DNA from: Pyxicephalus adspersus | Taxonomy: Eukaryota; Chordata; Amphibia; Anura; Pyxicephalidae | Length of the DNA: 64,000 nucleotides | Direction of reading: 5' to 3' | NCBI RefSeq assembly: GCF_032062135.1 | Contig: NC_092859.1 | Location: forward strand, 105,304,528 to 105,368,527 | Part shown: positions 53,901 through 62,981 of the stretch, one piece after another | Layout: each line of letters starts with the position of its first letter | Numbering within the stretch: the first letter of the stretch is position 1 | The notes under the pieces: generated by a model | What the model saw: the letters and a program-made list of their open reading frames with translations, nothing else | Told to the model about the DNA's origin: nothing | The model's database searches: none | Made by a program: the position numbers and the translations under genes

Positions 53901-56900
53901 ATGTAAATACAAACCACTTTACTTTAATTTGCACTGATAACTGATACAACACGGACAAAATAAATAATGTGACGGAAAGTGAACACAGTAGACCTCAATA
54001 AGGATGGGCACATTTACATTAAAGCTTACAGGATTACTTGCCATTACAGTAAATGTGCCAGGACAACCACAGCTCACAGTACATTAGCCTGGTGGTGAGG
54101 AGGAAGAATGCCTCCTACATTGCTGACCGGCAATGTAGGAGGATTACAGATCATTGGCTTACAGCCAAAAACATCATTGGTATTTGTTAAACTGATTTGA
54201 GAGACACAAACTGCCTATTGCTCAAGGAACCCCAAACATTCTCTGATTGAGAAACACTGTTATAGTTTCCTATGTATATAGTTTCCTATATATTGTATTG
54301 GTATATAAACAGCCTGTTTTAGTGGTAACCGTGTACATTTGAATACAGGAAGCACTGAAAAAAACTGAAAGGAGTTTTAACCATTTTTATTTTATCTAAA
54401 AAAGAACATTTTTACAGATACACTGTAACTTACCTATGCTGGACTAAAACTAGTTATATTAAGATAATGGCGTATATGTAAATGACAAAAATGCAGAAGT
54501 AAGACAAGCACAGAATCAGTATTGATACCTGAGACTATAGCATAACTTAATTCTTCATCCAAGGAGTCTTTATCAGAACATTGCAGTTTTAGTATAGGTG
54601 TATTCCTTGTAGAGTAAATAATTGACTCATAGTAGGCAGGGGAGCAAACTGGAGCCTCGTCATTCACATTCTGCAGAACAAATACTTTGATTGTTTCTCT
54701 ATGTAAACATTTTGGAAGGATAAAAATATATCTTCTGAGCATTGTACAGTGGAATCTCATATGTAAATACAAACCACTTTACTTTAATTTGCACTGATAA
54801 CTGATACAACACGGACAAAATAAATAATGTGACGGAAAGTGAACACAGTAGACCTCAATAAGGATGGGCACATTTACATTAAAGCTTACAGGATTACTTG
54901 CCATTACAGTAAATGTGCCAGGACAGACTTCAGTAGGTTAGGGACAAACAGATTAGCACATTCTATAGTTTAAAAACACTGTTTAATGTTTTATTTGTAT
55001 ATTATCATTTTTTTATAGAATACCCTACAAGGCATTACGATTTTCCAAAAGGATACATTTTAGGCCAAGAAAGAATTCTTGCTGTTAGTACAAACCATGG
55101 CTTTTGCAGTTTCAAGATCTGTGTGCAGTTCAGACAGCTTGTATGAGGCATACAAGTTACTAAGGAGCTTCCAGAACCTATTCTAATTCATATAGCTCAC
55201 TTTAAAAAATGTAACACCATTTACTAAGGAGCTGTTTATTTATAAGACTCATGCATCTCACTTTGCAGCAGAGTTGCTGTTAGCTCCTAGGCGTTTATCA
55301 TAGCTACCATCTATTAATAAGTGGTAACACGTAAATACAGCAAGATATGAGGTACAAATCACAATCAAAATCTGGCCATCAAAAATCCGCTTCTTTCAGT
55401 TTTCCAGCATTATTTTGGATCACATTTTCAATACAGGGACTGCAGTACACTGTTTGGGCACTTATATTTTGATAGCGCTGTTCTCCAGAAACAGTTGTTA
55501 GGTCTTGCTTGCTACACTAAAAAAACGTTGAGATGTCCCTGCTGCCTGCTCCCTGGAACTGTGTCAGATGTCCGTGGTGTTGTGAGAGGAAGGCTGGCTG
55601 TGTGTGGAGGTAAGTACAACTTTCAAAACACTGGAATTTTTGAAAATCCAGTGCACCTCAGGTTCGGAGGTAGCCGGATTTTTGAATGTCAACTGTAATT
55701 ATTTACTTTCAATGACCACCAGTATTACAGGCATTCCTTTACTTACCACAATATATGGGGCCCATGACATCTATACAATGGTATCAGAGAATGTTGCTCC
55801 ATCACATTGATGTCAGTGGGAAATAGCATGCATTTACATTACTAAATCTGATTTATGAGTAATATCAGCACCAGCACTTTGTTGGTAACATATGGCTAAA
55901 GAGTAGTTGTAGGTTTTTTTTTTTATATGTCAAATACTGTCACCTGTATGCAAAAATCAAAAGTATTCACAATTGTACTTCTTTACACCTTCTGAATTCT
56001 GCTGCATTTAGCGACATTAAAAATAAGACGATGAAATCCCTATTGCATTATTGCTATATTTGTTTCTTCACAAGGTTTTATACAAGGTTGTCACATTTTA
56101 CACATGGTACAAATTAGTCACATATACTTACTGTAATAATGATTGTAACCACTGCAAAAGTCTCTAGCTGCTTTAGGGGATCTGGCTGGACATCATTGTT
56201 CAGATCAACAGCATGTACGGTCACTAAGTATCTCTGCTTTTCTTCAAAATCCAGCTCTCCACGCACTTTGATAATTCCTATTATATAACACAGATTCTTT
56301 TTTTTATAATTACTTTGTATAGCATTTTAAACCAAACTGTAATTAAAATAAAGGTCTGGCAGGTATGGCTGTAATGGGGTTGATATATGAGGAAAATAAA
56401 ATGTTTACTTAGAAATATTCACAATAAAAGGGATTTTTTTTAATTTTATTGACATAAAGCAGGTAAAGCTTTGCAGCCTTCGACCATGTAATTATGCTTA
56501 AGCCAAAATCAAGTTTTATTTTCCTTGCACGTGATTACAAAGTGACTTTCTACTACATTTACAAAGTCAAAATTCCCCTGCAAGGTGATTAATTACTTTG
56601 CTATATGAGCACCTTAAATTCCCTAAGAAAACATTGGATATAATTTTGTTACCTAATGACATGTGTGAATGCAGGCATACGATCTTTGTCTTTAACAAGG
56701 TTCACCAATATAAATTACAATGAATGACACCTTCCTAGTGTGTGTTGCTTCCCCCTTCTCTTAGATTGTAAGCACAGGGTCGGCTCCTGCTCCTGTGTCA
56801 TTGTCTTTCTGTCATTTGCAGCCCCTATTTAATGTACAGCGCTGCGTAATATGTTGGTGCTATATAATTCCTTTTTTTGTGTCATTGTGTTGTCAATTGT

Positions 56901-59900
56901 GAACAGATTTATTACTAAAGGTATGTACAAAACTACTGTTTTACTTGAAGGAGGATTTGTCATTTTAACTTGCTATATACACATCTCTAATGGTCATTAA
57001 GTTCCCTCTACTATTTCTTTAATCAGCTTTGCTACTTTATGGGTCAGCTTAATAAGAATGTGCAGGGAGCTGACCCTATACATTCCTGTGTGTGCAATGT
57101 CTTATAGATGAAAATGAATGCACAGCCATTTATTTGCAAAGGGATGCCCGTTTGATGAAAGAAGCCTGTTGCAGTTGTGTACAGTTCAGCAAAGATTCTC
57201 CTATTGGATAGTCCAAAGTTTAAATCTGATAAATAGTGTCTCAAAGCAATCAGCCATGTTGCTGCTTATAAAGTCCCTTTCCATGTAAATATTATTATAT
57301 ATAAATTAATATATACTGTATGTGTGTGTGTGTGTGTATGTGTATATTTAGTTAATTAATCCATCTTTATATGTGTTGATCAGCTTAAACTATAATTTAT
57401 GAGCGTACACATTGAAGTGTAGTAGAATAAGCACATTACCTGTGTTTGGCTCTATGTAGAACTTTGGTGGGTTACCATAATCCCCTCCAGCAAGACTGAA
57501 CTTGATGTTATTAAATGGCCAGTCTATGTCAGTAATTCTGGTTGTTCCAACAAATGTATCAATTGGGCTGTTTTCAGCCACTTCAAACACATTTTCTGCT
57601 GGATCCGGATGAAATTCATTAACACGTGTTACCTTGACAATAGCAGTGACTGTACCTGAAAATGAGTAAATCAAGTTATTACTAGTACTGGTTGTTTCCT
57701 TTGACATACAAAATTAGTATTTTGATCACATAAGAACTACATTTTGGCTTCTCAGTCTGATCACATTTACAAGATTTGTGTTCTCACAGTAGATATTAGA
57801 GCACAAGAATTTGGGTATTTGTAATATTTAGGAGCTTAGTATTTCATGACAGTTATTTACTTTTTGATATTTATAAACAAAAAAAGTATCGTAACACTTA
57901 TTTTAGATTTGTACTGATGTAGAAACAGATTTCTATCTGTTGACTTCCTAGATCAGCCCTTCTTTACCTTTTTAATATGGGTGAACCAATTAATGGAATA
58001 GGGGCGTCAGTTCAGTTGAGAGGCACAAATTGCTCATTGCTCAAGGTACCCTTAGCAACCTCAAGAGGAACCCTAGGGTTCCATAGAACTGTGGTTGAGA
58101 AACATTGTTCTAGATGTAAAGTTCTAGAAGTAATGGACATCTCTCAAGATCCATCTTTTGAACAATGCTGACATTGCAGACTAACTGAAAGTGTGCCCTG
58201 ATTTACACATTAATTTTTTTAGATTAATCATCTTTTAATATTGAATCATTCAATCACATATTACAACAGCTTTGACTTACTGGTTAAAGATGGCGTCCCA
58301 GCATCTGACACTTCAATCTCCAGACTATGTCTGAACTGCATACCAGCAAATGTAACATTATCATAGTCTAAGCCTTTTGGTCCAGTCTACAAAGATCAGA
58401 AATTATTAGATAAACATAAAATAGATAGAAGTCTAATGTTTGACCATATCAACAGACCCATTGAATGTTACTGTTAACAGGTGTACAGTTTAAATTGATA
58501 GGTGCCGGAAATAGGTACAGGTGAGCTTTAGAGGCATTTAAAAGGCTTTATNNNNNNNNNNNNNNNNNNNNNNNNNNNNNNNNNNNNNNNNNNNNNNNNN
58601 NNNNNNNNNNNNNNNNNNNNNNNNNNNNNNNNNNNNNNNNNNNNNNNNNNNNNNNNNNNNNNNNNNNNNNNNNNNNNNNNNNNNNNNNNNNNNNNNNNNN
58701 NNNNNNNNNNNNNNNNNNNNNNNNNNNNNNNNNNNNNNNNNNNNNNNNNNNNNNNNNNNNNNNNNNNNNNNNNNNNNNNNNNNNNNNNNNNNNNNNNNNN
58801 NNNNNNNNNNNNNNNNNNNNNNNNNNNNNNNNNNNNNNNNNNNNNNNNNNNNNNNNNNNNNNNNNNNNNNNNNNNNNNNNNNNNNNNNNNNNNNNNNNNN
58901 NNNNNNNNNNNNNNNNNNNNNNNNNNNNNNNNNNNNNNNNNNNNNNNNNNNNNNNNNNNNNNNNNNNNNNNNNNNNNNNNNNNNNNNNNNNNNNNNNNNN
59001 NNNNNNNNNNNNNNNNNNNNNNNNNNNNNNNNNNNNNNNNNNNNNNNNNNNNNNNNNNNNNNNNNNNNNNNNNNNNNNNNNNNNNNCATTGCAAGATAAT
59101 GTGGGACTAAGTAATAGTTAAAGGTTCCATCTGCAATCTGGCATTTTCTGCTCTTAGTCTTGTTCACAATTATTTGATGTGGTAGATTACTGCACAGACA
59201 CACTGTAAGGTGTTGGTGTCATTCATACTAAATGGCACCCTGACATTCCCTGTCACCAAACCTGCAGTGTACTGTGCTGTAACTCGTTATGACACATACT
59301 GTGTCAGATTGTAAAAAAAGAAGATGCATGCCCATTTTTTCTTTGCACACTTCCATGCAGTAAACGGTACAATCAAACAAATGGGCTGTTTCTCATCACC
59401 CCAAGACAGTACTTATACATTACATATATATTTAATATGCAAGAATAATTCCATACTTACAGTAAGTATGTTATTGGTAAGAGTAAATTTGTTTGCTGAA
59501 AAGCCATCAAAAGAATTCAGCTTATATTGGAGAACATTATTCGGTTCTTTAATATCTTTATCAACGCACTTGATTGTCATCAAATAAGTATTAATAGCAA
59601 TAGTTTCGGCCACTTGTATCCTAAAGAGAATTGGATGCAAAATACCAGAATGTAGGTGATAATAATTCATATTAAAAAAATTCATGCACAATGTTTGTAT
59701 AAACTGTCATTTCTAGTGTGACGTCATAAATAGTTTTACTATTATAGGGAGTAATTGTGGTATGTTGTAGGAGAACAAACACTCATCCTCACAAGCAATC
59801 TAAGTGTGGTATGTAAACCCCCATCCTACATCGGGTGGTGCAATATGAGACATCATTGCAACTTAGGGGTGGTAGTAAAGGCAGATATGTAGCAGACAGA

Positions 59901-62900
59901 GCACCCGTGTATTGGAATGTAAGAATGCCCATATGCATGGTAAGAACATTTTTGTTGGTTAAGTTTATCAAGTCTATCATTAACATTCACTATTTATATT
60001 GATCAATCAGATTGTTGACAAGCAGGTCTTCCCAGAATAACAAATTCCTAATGTTCTTTAACAGATTCTTGGGGAGAGAAAAAAACTCATCTAAATGACC
60101 CATTTCTCACGTGCATCTGGTAGGGCAATTTTTCAGGGTGTCCATGCCACCTGCACGTCTGTGTGACCTGGACACTCCATATTAGCTGCCCAGTGGTGGG
60201 TGTCTGTGGGAATCCTGTGGTAAGACCTGTGACATCAGTTCAGCGAGGCTGTAGGGGACAGGCCAGCACAAGTGGCACACAATGGATCAGTGGTCCCCCA
60301 TCAGAAATAGTCAAATAAGGATGAGTATTTTTTGTTTGACAGATAAAGCAAATGAAAATCCCATGGGTTGGAGAGGGGTGGACGAGATTGGTGATGGGGC
60401 CAATTTGTGCCCAGAGATGGGGTTTTAATTGATGTTATCTAACAAAAAACCTTTATTTATATTTGCACTTTATAATAATTACATATAATTATATACTGAG
60501 TTTCTTGTTGTAAAACATGTCATTATCCGACCCAGTTGATACATAGCAGAATTCATTGCTCATTTTATTGCATGGGACTACACCAAGATGCATTTATCTG
60601 CAGGTGTATTATATAATAGGAATGGAGGAAATTGCCACTTTTCAGTTTAAAATTGTTTGAGTCTATGGTAGAACTTTTAAATTGTTTCTGACTTAAATTT
60701 TATCAAAGTCTATTGCCGACAACTTTTCAAGTAATTTCCAAAGTCCCTTTAAATCATATTGTCAGTATTGCTGAGGATGTCTGGCGGACTGGTGAGACAA
60801 AAGATTTTCCTGAAGGAGAATTTGTGAACATATAAAAGTGTCATACCATATATCCTCAATAAATGTCAATACAATGCCATTTTCAAGGGCTTTGCAGTTT
60901 GCTTAAAAAATGGTGAAATCTATTGTGGCCTTGACCTTTCAATTACGGCTTTAAAAGTGTAAATTTTGTGACCAGTTGAAATTAGGGTGACCAAACTTTC
61001 TGCTTTCATTCCTAATGTATATTGCCAATGACTGCTTTTTACAATATATTAGAGATATAAAATGTACTATAGATGAGCATGAGACTGTAAGTCAGAATCT
61101 CAAGCTAGTTCCCTATATCTAATATTTGTTTTAGCTTGTTCTCTTGTTTAGTGCCATGCAGCTCAGAACAAAAAGTTCATGGGCATTTTCCCCTAAACAG
61201 CTTTGATAAATGTGTGATGTTCTACATTTTCAATATGCTGTCCTATTCTAATTTGCACTACTTTATGCTCTGAATTGGCTAATATTTCAGTTTGGCAGTG
61301 TTCTCAGAGCTGCCTTCTTCGAGGAGATGCCTCCCAATAGAACAAATTGCATATTGTAAAGCTATTGGGATAAGTGATCATGGTAATAGGCTTGAATTCA
61401 GGCTACAATATACAATTCTGCTGAAACCTAAGACAGTAAAAATGACAGTGTTTGTGGCTGGATAAAGGCACAGCTATTAGGCATGCTCTTGCATTACCAA
61501 CATAATGGGTAAAACTGTATATTTTAAAGTTTTACCCATTTTTCTTACCATACTTTTTCTTTAAACCTAGCTGGGTTTTAAACATATATTGTTTTGAGTT
61601 AAAATTCCTATGTGAATCAGCTCCTGCCTAAACAGTAATGTGACTTTGCCATAGTAAAACATGCTAAGCACAAAAATAGCTAGGTATCAATATAATGGAC
61701 CATGACACTCAGGGAAATAAGCCCAAGGTATGTAGTGTATGTATGTATATGTAGTGTGTAAATCTACTGTTAACACATGCCTGCTAATTTATTTCCGTAC
61801 AAATATTCACAAAGGCTAAAAATTAAAACTGTAACAAATAAATAGTGTCCCAACAGCCATACACATCAAAAAATGAATAACTTAGAAAAACAATTTTTCG
61901 TCAAACTATAATTAGAGACTTTAAAGGCATCTCAATTCTAGAAACATCACAAACACCTCTAAAATTTACATATGTAATTATACATAGTAGACAATAAATA
62001 ATAATTAAGCGGAGACAGCCACCAGTATTAGGTAGGTAGACCAATTCTTATAATCAAAAAAATAATCAATCCAACCTCAATCTACACATTTCCTATTTAA
62101 ATATATTATATAAGTGATTTTCAACAACTGTTCTGCTGCACACTAGTATGTCGTAAGAGATCTTCAGCTGTGCTGTTGAAAATTAGCCAAGTCAGGGGAG
62201 GATAGCCATGGCTACATGAGATGAGGCTACGCGAAGCCCTGGCTCAGTTCTGGCTCCGCCCACTCATGTCAGCAAGGGTCGCCATAGTTCCTGGCTTGTG
62301 GTAGCACAGGACCCATGGTGAGACAAAGGAATAAAGAGGCTGCTCTTTCCCACTGCTCTCTCTCTCTGGCGAGTCATAATGCACCTTAGCTAGAACATCT
62401 TTTTATGTATATTCTTATAAATTGAAGGCATATACTTGTTTCTTTCCCTGTATCCATTATCTTGATTTCTAGTGGTTGTTAAAATTCTAACTTTCAATGG
62501 ATCCAAATTTACACTCCTTTTTTGTAGAGTGGCTGCTACAAGGCTTTAAAGCTGTCCCATTTTTTTCTGAAGAAACCATGCACCATTCCAAAAAATAAAT
62601 AAATAGAATAGAGCAGGGGTGCCTAAAACGTCCATCACAATCTACCAGTCTGTTAACCAGCAGTATTTTAAAAGTGATATTACTAATGCAAATGTGAATT
62701 TTTAACCAAATATTGTTTCATATTATCTGTGTAATGCATAAAACATGAAGATAATTGACTTTTTTTCCTTCACAAACATGGAATTACACTTTGTACTTAC
62801 ATGTTAGGAAATCCTTCACACTGGGGATAGTTATCATTAACATCTGTTAGACGTACTATTACTTCTGCCGCTGCAGTGTGAACTCTGTCATTATCAAAAG

Positions 62901-62981
62901 CATGAACAATTAAACGTTGTTCATGTACAATGTTAGGGTCTTCATAGTCCAATAGGTAAGCAACTTTTATTTCACCAGAAT
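46935..62981 (-). CDS. CDHR3: Cadherin-related family member 3-like gene, 3' part (gene overview)
   Basis: This entry covers the whole visible part of a multi-exon gene on the minus strand; the 5' part lies beyond the right edge. Conceptual splicing gives about 440 residues: the end of one cadherin repeat, two complete repeats, the first half of a last repeat, one transmembrane segment and a short cytoplasmic tail. Calcium-binding linker motifs are DVNDN and the degenerate VNDEAP and VNEFHP. The order, the VNDEAPVC linker and the tail motif FDGRAVDP..G...FNS.TG...W agree with my knowledge of CDHR3, a cell-surface protein of ciliated cells. CDHR4 is the closest alternative. Exon ends carry GT and AG signals and phases agree except before the transmembrane exon. 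The tail ends right after the conserved motif, whereas human CDHR3 continues for several dozen residues. Confidence 0.72.
46953..46958 (-). promoter_or_regulatory. Polyadenylation signal AATAAA
   Basis: A canonical hexamer lies on the minus strand 194 bases after the stop codon of the CDHR3-like gene. It is the first well-placed one after the stop. Confidence 0.6.
47152..47207 (-). CDS. CDHR3: CDHR3-like terminal coding exon: end of the tail motif and stop
   Basis: After acceptor TTTGTTTTTCTAG the exon adds TT to the split G codon (Val) and reads SGKHFLFNSHTGQTKWV, then TAG at 47154-47152. Joined with the micro-exon this gives the motif FDGRAVDPVSG...FNS.TG...W. The stop directly follows the motif, so the tail is shorter than in human CDHR3. 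A further splice from TGG|GTTTAG is possible but is a poor donor. Confidence 0.82.
48653..49052. mobile_element. MITE with TACCATATTTTTTGCCGTAT ends
   Basis: TACCATATTTTTTGCCGTAT on the left mirrors ATACGGCGAAAAATACGGTA on the right. Inside the left end is an inverted pair, GTATAAGACGCAC and GTGCGTCTAATACGAC, around a run of T, C, A and G. This design is widespread among vertebrate MITEs. It also carries the 31-bp tandem array listed separately. Confidence 0.8.
48915..49032. repeat. 31-bp tandem repeat, about 4 units, inside the MITE
   Basis: GGCACAGAGTGATCA starts at 48915, 48946 and 48977, and as a variant (GGCACATGAGTGATCA) at 49008, always 31 bases apart. Units are contiguous with no unique spacers, so this is not a CRISPR array. 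Confidence 0.95.
49124..49160 (-). CDS. CDHR3: CDHR3-like micro-exon: start of the conserved tail motif
   Basis: This 37-bp exon enters in phase 0 after TTTATTTTCTGTAG and leaves in phase 1 at GACCCAG|GTGAGTAAC. It encodes ALNFFDGRAVDP. The FDG.A.DP block is the first half of the conserved cytoplasmic motif of CDHR3. It is too short for ordinary ORF detection and was found from the splice signals and the motif. Confidence 0.82.
49505..49700 (+). mobile_element. tRNA-derived SINE
   Basis: GTTGCTCAGTGGCTAGCAC resembles a tRNA A box and AAGTTCAAATCACAG a B box, spaced as in a tRNA gene. The body that follows (CATGGAGTTTGCATGTTTCC, AACATGCAGTTAGGTTAATT) is the familiar non-tRNA part of a widespread vertebrate SINE. 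Cloverleaf pairing is decayed, so it is not a functional tRNA. Confidence 0.75.
49961..50030 (-). CDS. CDHR3: CDHR3-like exon: cytoplasmic tail, part 2
   Basis: This 70-bp exon enters in phase 2 after TTACTTCCAG and leaves in phase 0 at CCAATTT|GTAAGTC. It completes an AGA codon and reads KQDQADENKQANENPNFLPG followed by NQF, a highly polar Q/N/D/E-rich linker. There is no domain signature. The support comes from perfect splice signals and phase agreement on both sides. Confidence 0.8.
50301..50746. mobile_element. Non-autonomous piggyBac relative
   Basis: It begins TTAA|CCACCTGGGCCGTTAGCC and carries the same left-end hairpin design as the element at 36238: CGCGCCTGGTTCGGGGTAA, AACTTGCT, then TTTACCCCGAACCAGGCGCG, then GCTAAAAATA. 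The right limit is placed at a TTAA (50747-50750), but that end does not clearly mirror the left, so it may be truncated. There is no transposase sequence inside. It lies downstream of the tail exon at 49961-50030 in the plus direction, in the intron between that exon and 51538. Confidence 0.65.
50769..50941 (+). mobile_element. L2-like retroposon tail with long (TTA)n
   Basis: CCTAGATTGTAAGCTCTTCG to GCGCTGCGTAATATGTTGAC and CTATATAAATCCTG, followed by about 45 bases of ATT repeats (50896-50941). It immediately follows the piggyBac relative. Confidence 0.8.
51095..51275. mobile_element. Decayed MITE, possibly of the 8304 family
   Basis: GAAAATTCACTTTGCAAGGA and AAGCTAAGTGAACTATTACTT resemble interior words of the element at 8304-8529. 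The ends are not clear. Confidence 0.35.
51352..51420. mobile_element. Fragment of the same hAT-like MITE
   Basis: CTCAAGGAACCCCTAGCAAC and GGAACCCTGGTAGTGAAACAC match the internal part of the copy at 57948-58114. Confidence 0.5.
51538..51627 (-). CDS. CDHR3: CDHR3-like exon: cytoplasmic tail, part 1
   Basis: This 90-bp exon is in phase 2 at both ends, with acceptor TTTTTCTTCATAG and donor AAAAG|GTATCTC. With the preceding GA it reads DVPKYAKFFPLCGGYQKAS followed by PSSFPDPVKAKR, a proline- and lysine-rich cytosolic stretch. A second AG (GTGTGGAG) inside the exon would give the wrong phase and an early stop, so the upstream acceptor was chosen. Confidence 0.8.
51709..51839 (-). CDS. CDHR3: CDHR3-like exon: juxtamembrane and transmembrane segment
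   Basis: This 131-bp exon enters in phase 0 after TTATTTTGCAG and leaves in phase 2 at CTAAAAGA|GTAAGATT. The translation is VTTAVLVRTSYFWHPDNW, then a hydrophobic helix FTAALTITAALLLLSLYAC, then AWGLLK. About 20 nonpolar residues followed by a lysine fit a single-pass type I membrane segment with the tail in the cytosol. The position and the V....R..Y....W start match CDHR3. Confidence 0.86.
52084..52176. repeat. (GTAT)n microsatellite
   Basis: About 90 bases of GTAT/TATG units with interruptions, between the transmembrane exon and the duplicated exon. It yields false MYVC-type frames. Confidence 0.9.
53142..53402. mobile_element. hAT-like MITE fragment ('CTCAAGGAACCCC...GAGAAACACTG')
   Basis: The segment holds the blocks CTCAAGGAACCCC and GGAACCCTGGTTGAGAAAC, which recur at 51352-51418 and 57948-58114 in this window. 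A shortened copy is in the second duplication unit near 54225-54265. Confidence 0.6.
53220..53256. repeat. 13-bp perfect hairpin, duplicated at 54108-54145
   Basis: CCTCCTACATTGC and GCAATGTAGGAGG face each other across a 6-base loop. The same hairpin occurs in both units of the tandem duplication and appears to belong to the hAT-like MITE fragment there. Confidence 0.75.
53669..53810 (-). CDS. CDHR3: CDHR3-like exon, second tandem copy
   Basis: This copy is base-for-base identical to the exon at 54529-54670, including acceptor, donor and the alternative downstream donor (here ending at 53574). It lies in the second unit, in transcription order, of an 860/889-bp direct duplication. It is either a very recent real exon duplication or two haplotypes placed side by side by the assembler. 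Its phase-1 exit does not fit the phase-0 entry of the transmembrane exon, so an intervening exon is missing. Confidence 0.72.
54529..54670 (-). CDS. CDHR3: CDHR3-like exon, first of two tandem copies: start of the last cadherin repeat
   Basis: This 142-bp exon enters in phase 0 after GTTCTGCAG and leaves in phase 1 at GTCTCAG|GTATCAAT. It reads NVNDEAPVCSPAYYESIIY, then ILKLQCSDKDSLDEELSYA and IVSG. The VNDEAPVC linker and the LQCSDKDS block match the start of repeat six in CDHR3. It is identical to the exon 860 bp downstream. Because 142 is not a multiple of three, splicing both copies together would shift the frame, so at most one can be used per transcript. A stronger-looking donor lies at 54434 (CATAG|GTAAGT); using it would place a TAG stop as the last codon. 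Confidence 0.8.
56132..56277 (-). CDS. CDHR3: CDHR3-like exon: second half of the fifth-type cadherin repeat
   Basis: This 146-bp exon enters in phase 1 after TTATATAATAG and leaves in phase 0 at ATTATTACA|GTAAGTATATG. With the upstream exon it reads PNTG-IIKVRGELDFEEKQ, then YLVTVHAVDLNND, and ends in the strand TFAVVTIIIT. This is a canonical 'TG.I.....LD.E' to 'V.A.D' half repeat. The next coding block, NVNDEAPVC, follows directly in frame. Confidence 0.88.
56485..56660. mobile_element. Decayed MITE, possibly of the 8304 family
   Basis: CTTGCACGTGATTACAAAGT and TTCCCCTGCAAGGTGATTAA are imperfect mirror images, with CCTTAAATTCCCTAAG near the right side. It lies in the intron upstream of the exon at 56132. 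Confidence 0.4.
56760..56882 (+). mobile_element. L2-like retroposon tail
   Basis: CTTAGATTGTAAGCACAGGG, GTCATTTGCAGCCCCTATTT and GTACAGCGCTGCGTAATATG match the other copies. The AAT tail is lost. Confidence 0.72.
57319..57344. repeat. (TG)n microsatellite
   Basis: TATGTGTGTGTGTGTGTGTA and a few more bases, in the intron downstream of the exon at 57440. Confidence 0.9.
57440..57655 (-). CDS. CDHR3: CDHR3-like exon: linker and first half of the fifth-type cadherin repeat
   Basis: This 216-bp exon is in phase 1 at both ends, with acceptor TTTTCAG|GTACAG and donor AACACAG|GTAATGTG. It reads TVTAIVKVTRVNEFHPDP, a linker in which the usual DVNDN is degenerate (RVNEF), then VFEVAENSPIDTFVGTT and ITDIDWPFNNIKFSL, and ends at FYIEPNTG. 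The order V.E..P..T.VG...TD.D corresponds to the fifth repeat of CDHR3. The missing acidic residues in the linker suggest weaker calcium binding there, which is an inference. Confidence 0.88.
57948..58114. mobile_element. hAT-like MITE, near complete
   Basis: The ends are imperfect inverted repeats: CTAGATCAGCCCTTCTTTAC on the left and the complement of GTTGAGAAACATTGTTCTAG on the right. The middle carries CTCATTGCTCAAGG and GAGGAACCCTAGGGTTCC. It sits in an intron of the CDHR3-like gene and creates an unrelated small open frame. Confidence 0.6.
58281..58386 (-). CDS. CDHR3: CDHR3-like exon: end of the fourth-type cadherin repeat
   Basis: This 106-bp exon enters in phase 0 after ATCTTTGTAG and leaves in phase 1 at TTAACCA|GTAAGTCAAA. 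The translation is TGPKGLDYDNVTFAG followed by FRHSLEIEVSDAGTPSLT. It contains the LDYD element and the V.D.GTP.L element that close a cadherin repeat. Joined to the upstream exon it reads NNILT-TGPKGLDYD in frame, which argues that no exon is lost in the N run at 58552-59086. Confidence 0.86.
58552..59086. other. Assembly gap (535 N), intronic
   Basis: The run lies between the exons at 58281-58386 and 59461-59620. These join phase 0 to phase 0 with a sensible protein, so a lost exon is not required. Confidence 0.99.
59461..59620 (-). CDS. CDHR3: CDHR3-like exon: first half of the next cadherin repeat
   Basis: This 160-bp exon enters in phase 2 after TTCTCTTTAG and leaves in phase 0 at ATACTTACT|GTAAGTATGG. 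It supplies the G that completes the ATG codon split with the upstream exon, giving PNM-IQVAETIAINTYLM. It then reads the strand C-D part of a cadherin repeat, including IKCVDKDIKEPNN and NKFTLTNNILT. The KC.DKD..EPNN segment is distinctive of the fourth repeat in CDHR3-type proteins. A 535-base assembly gap follows in the next intron, but the phases on its two sides agree. Confidence 0.87.
62801..62981 (-). CDS. CDHR3: CDHR3-like exon: second half of a cadherin repeat with DVNDN linker
   Basis: This 181-bp exon enters in phase 1 and leaves in phase 2. It begins after an ACTGCAG acceptor and ends at AACAT|GTAAGTAC. The translation runs from SGEIKVAYLLDYEDP, the usual 'TG.I....LDYE' half of a cadherin repeat, through RLIVHAFDNDR to the calcium-binding linker LTDVNDNYPQCEGFPN. 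By comparison with six-repeat CDHR3 this is probably the end of repeat 3. It is the most 5' exon in the window. No further cadherin-like exon is seen between 62982 and 64000, so the preceding exon lies outside. Confidence 0.88.

Larger units (their letters stand above)
53178..54926. repeat. Tandem duplication, two units of 889 and 860 bp, each with the same cadherin exon
   Basis: The left unit is about 53178-54066 and the right unit about 54067-54926. The offset is 889 bp at the left end and 860 bp after a 29-base segment that is absent from the right unit (its position in the left unit is about 53361-53389). The leftmost 290 bases also differ by several single bases. From about 53470 to the end, including the exon and splice sites, the units look identical by eye. 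The duplication also carries a hAT-like MITE fragment. Confidence 0.95.

Noticed and set aside
58528..59203. Two minus-strand frames of about 190-220 codons
   Set aside because: They consist almost entirely of N from the second assembly gap.
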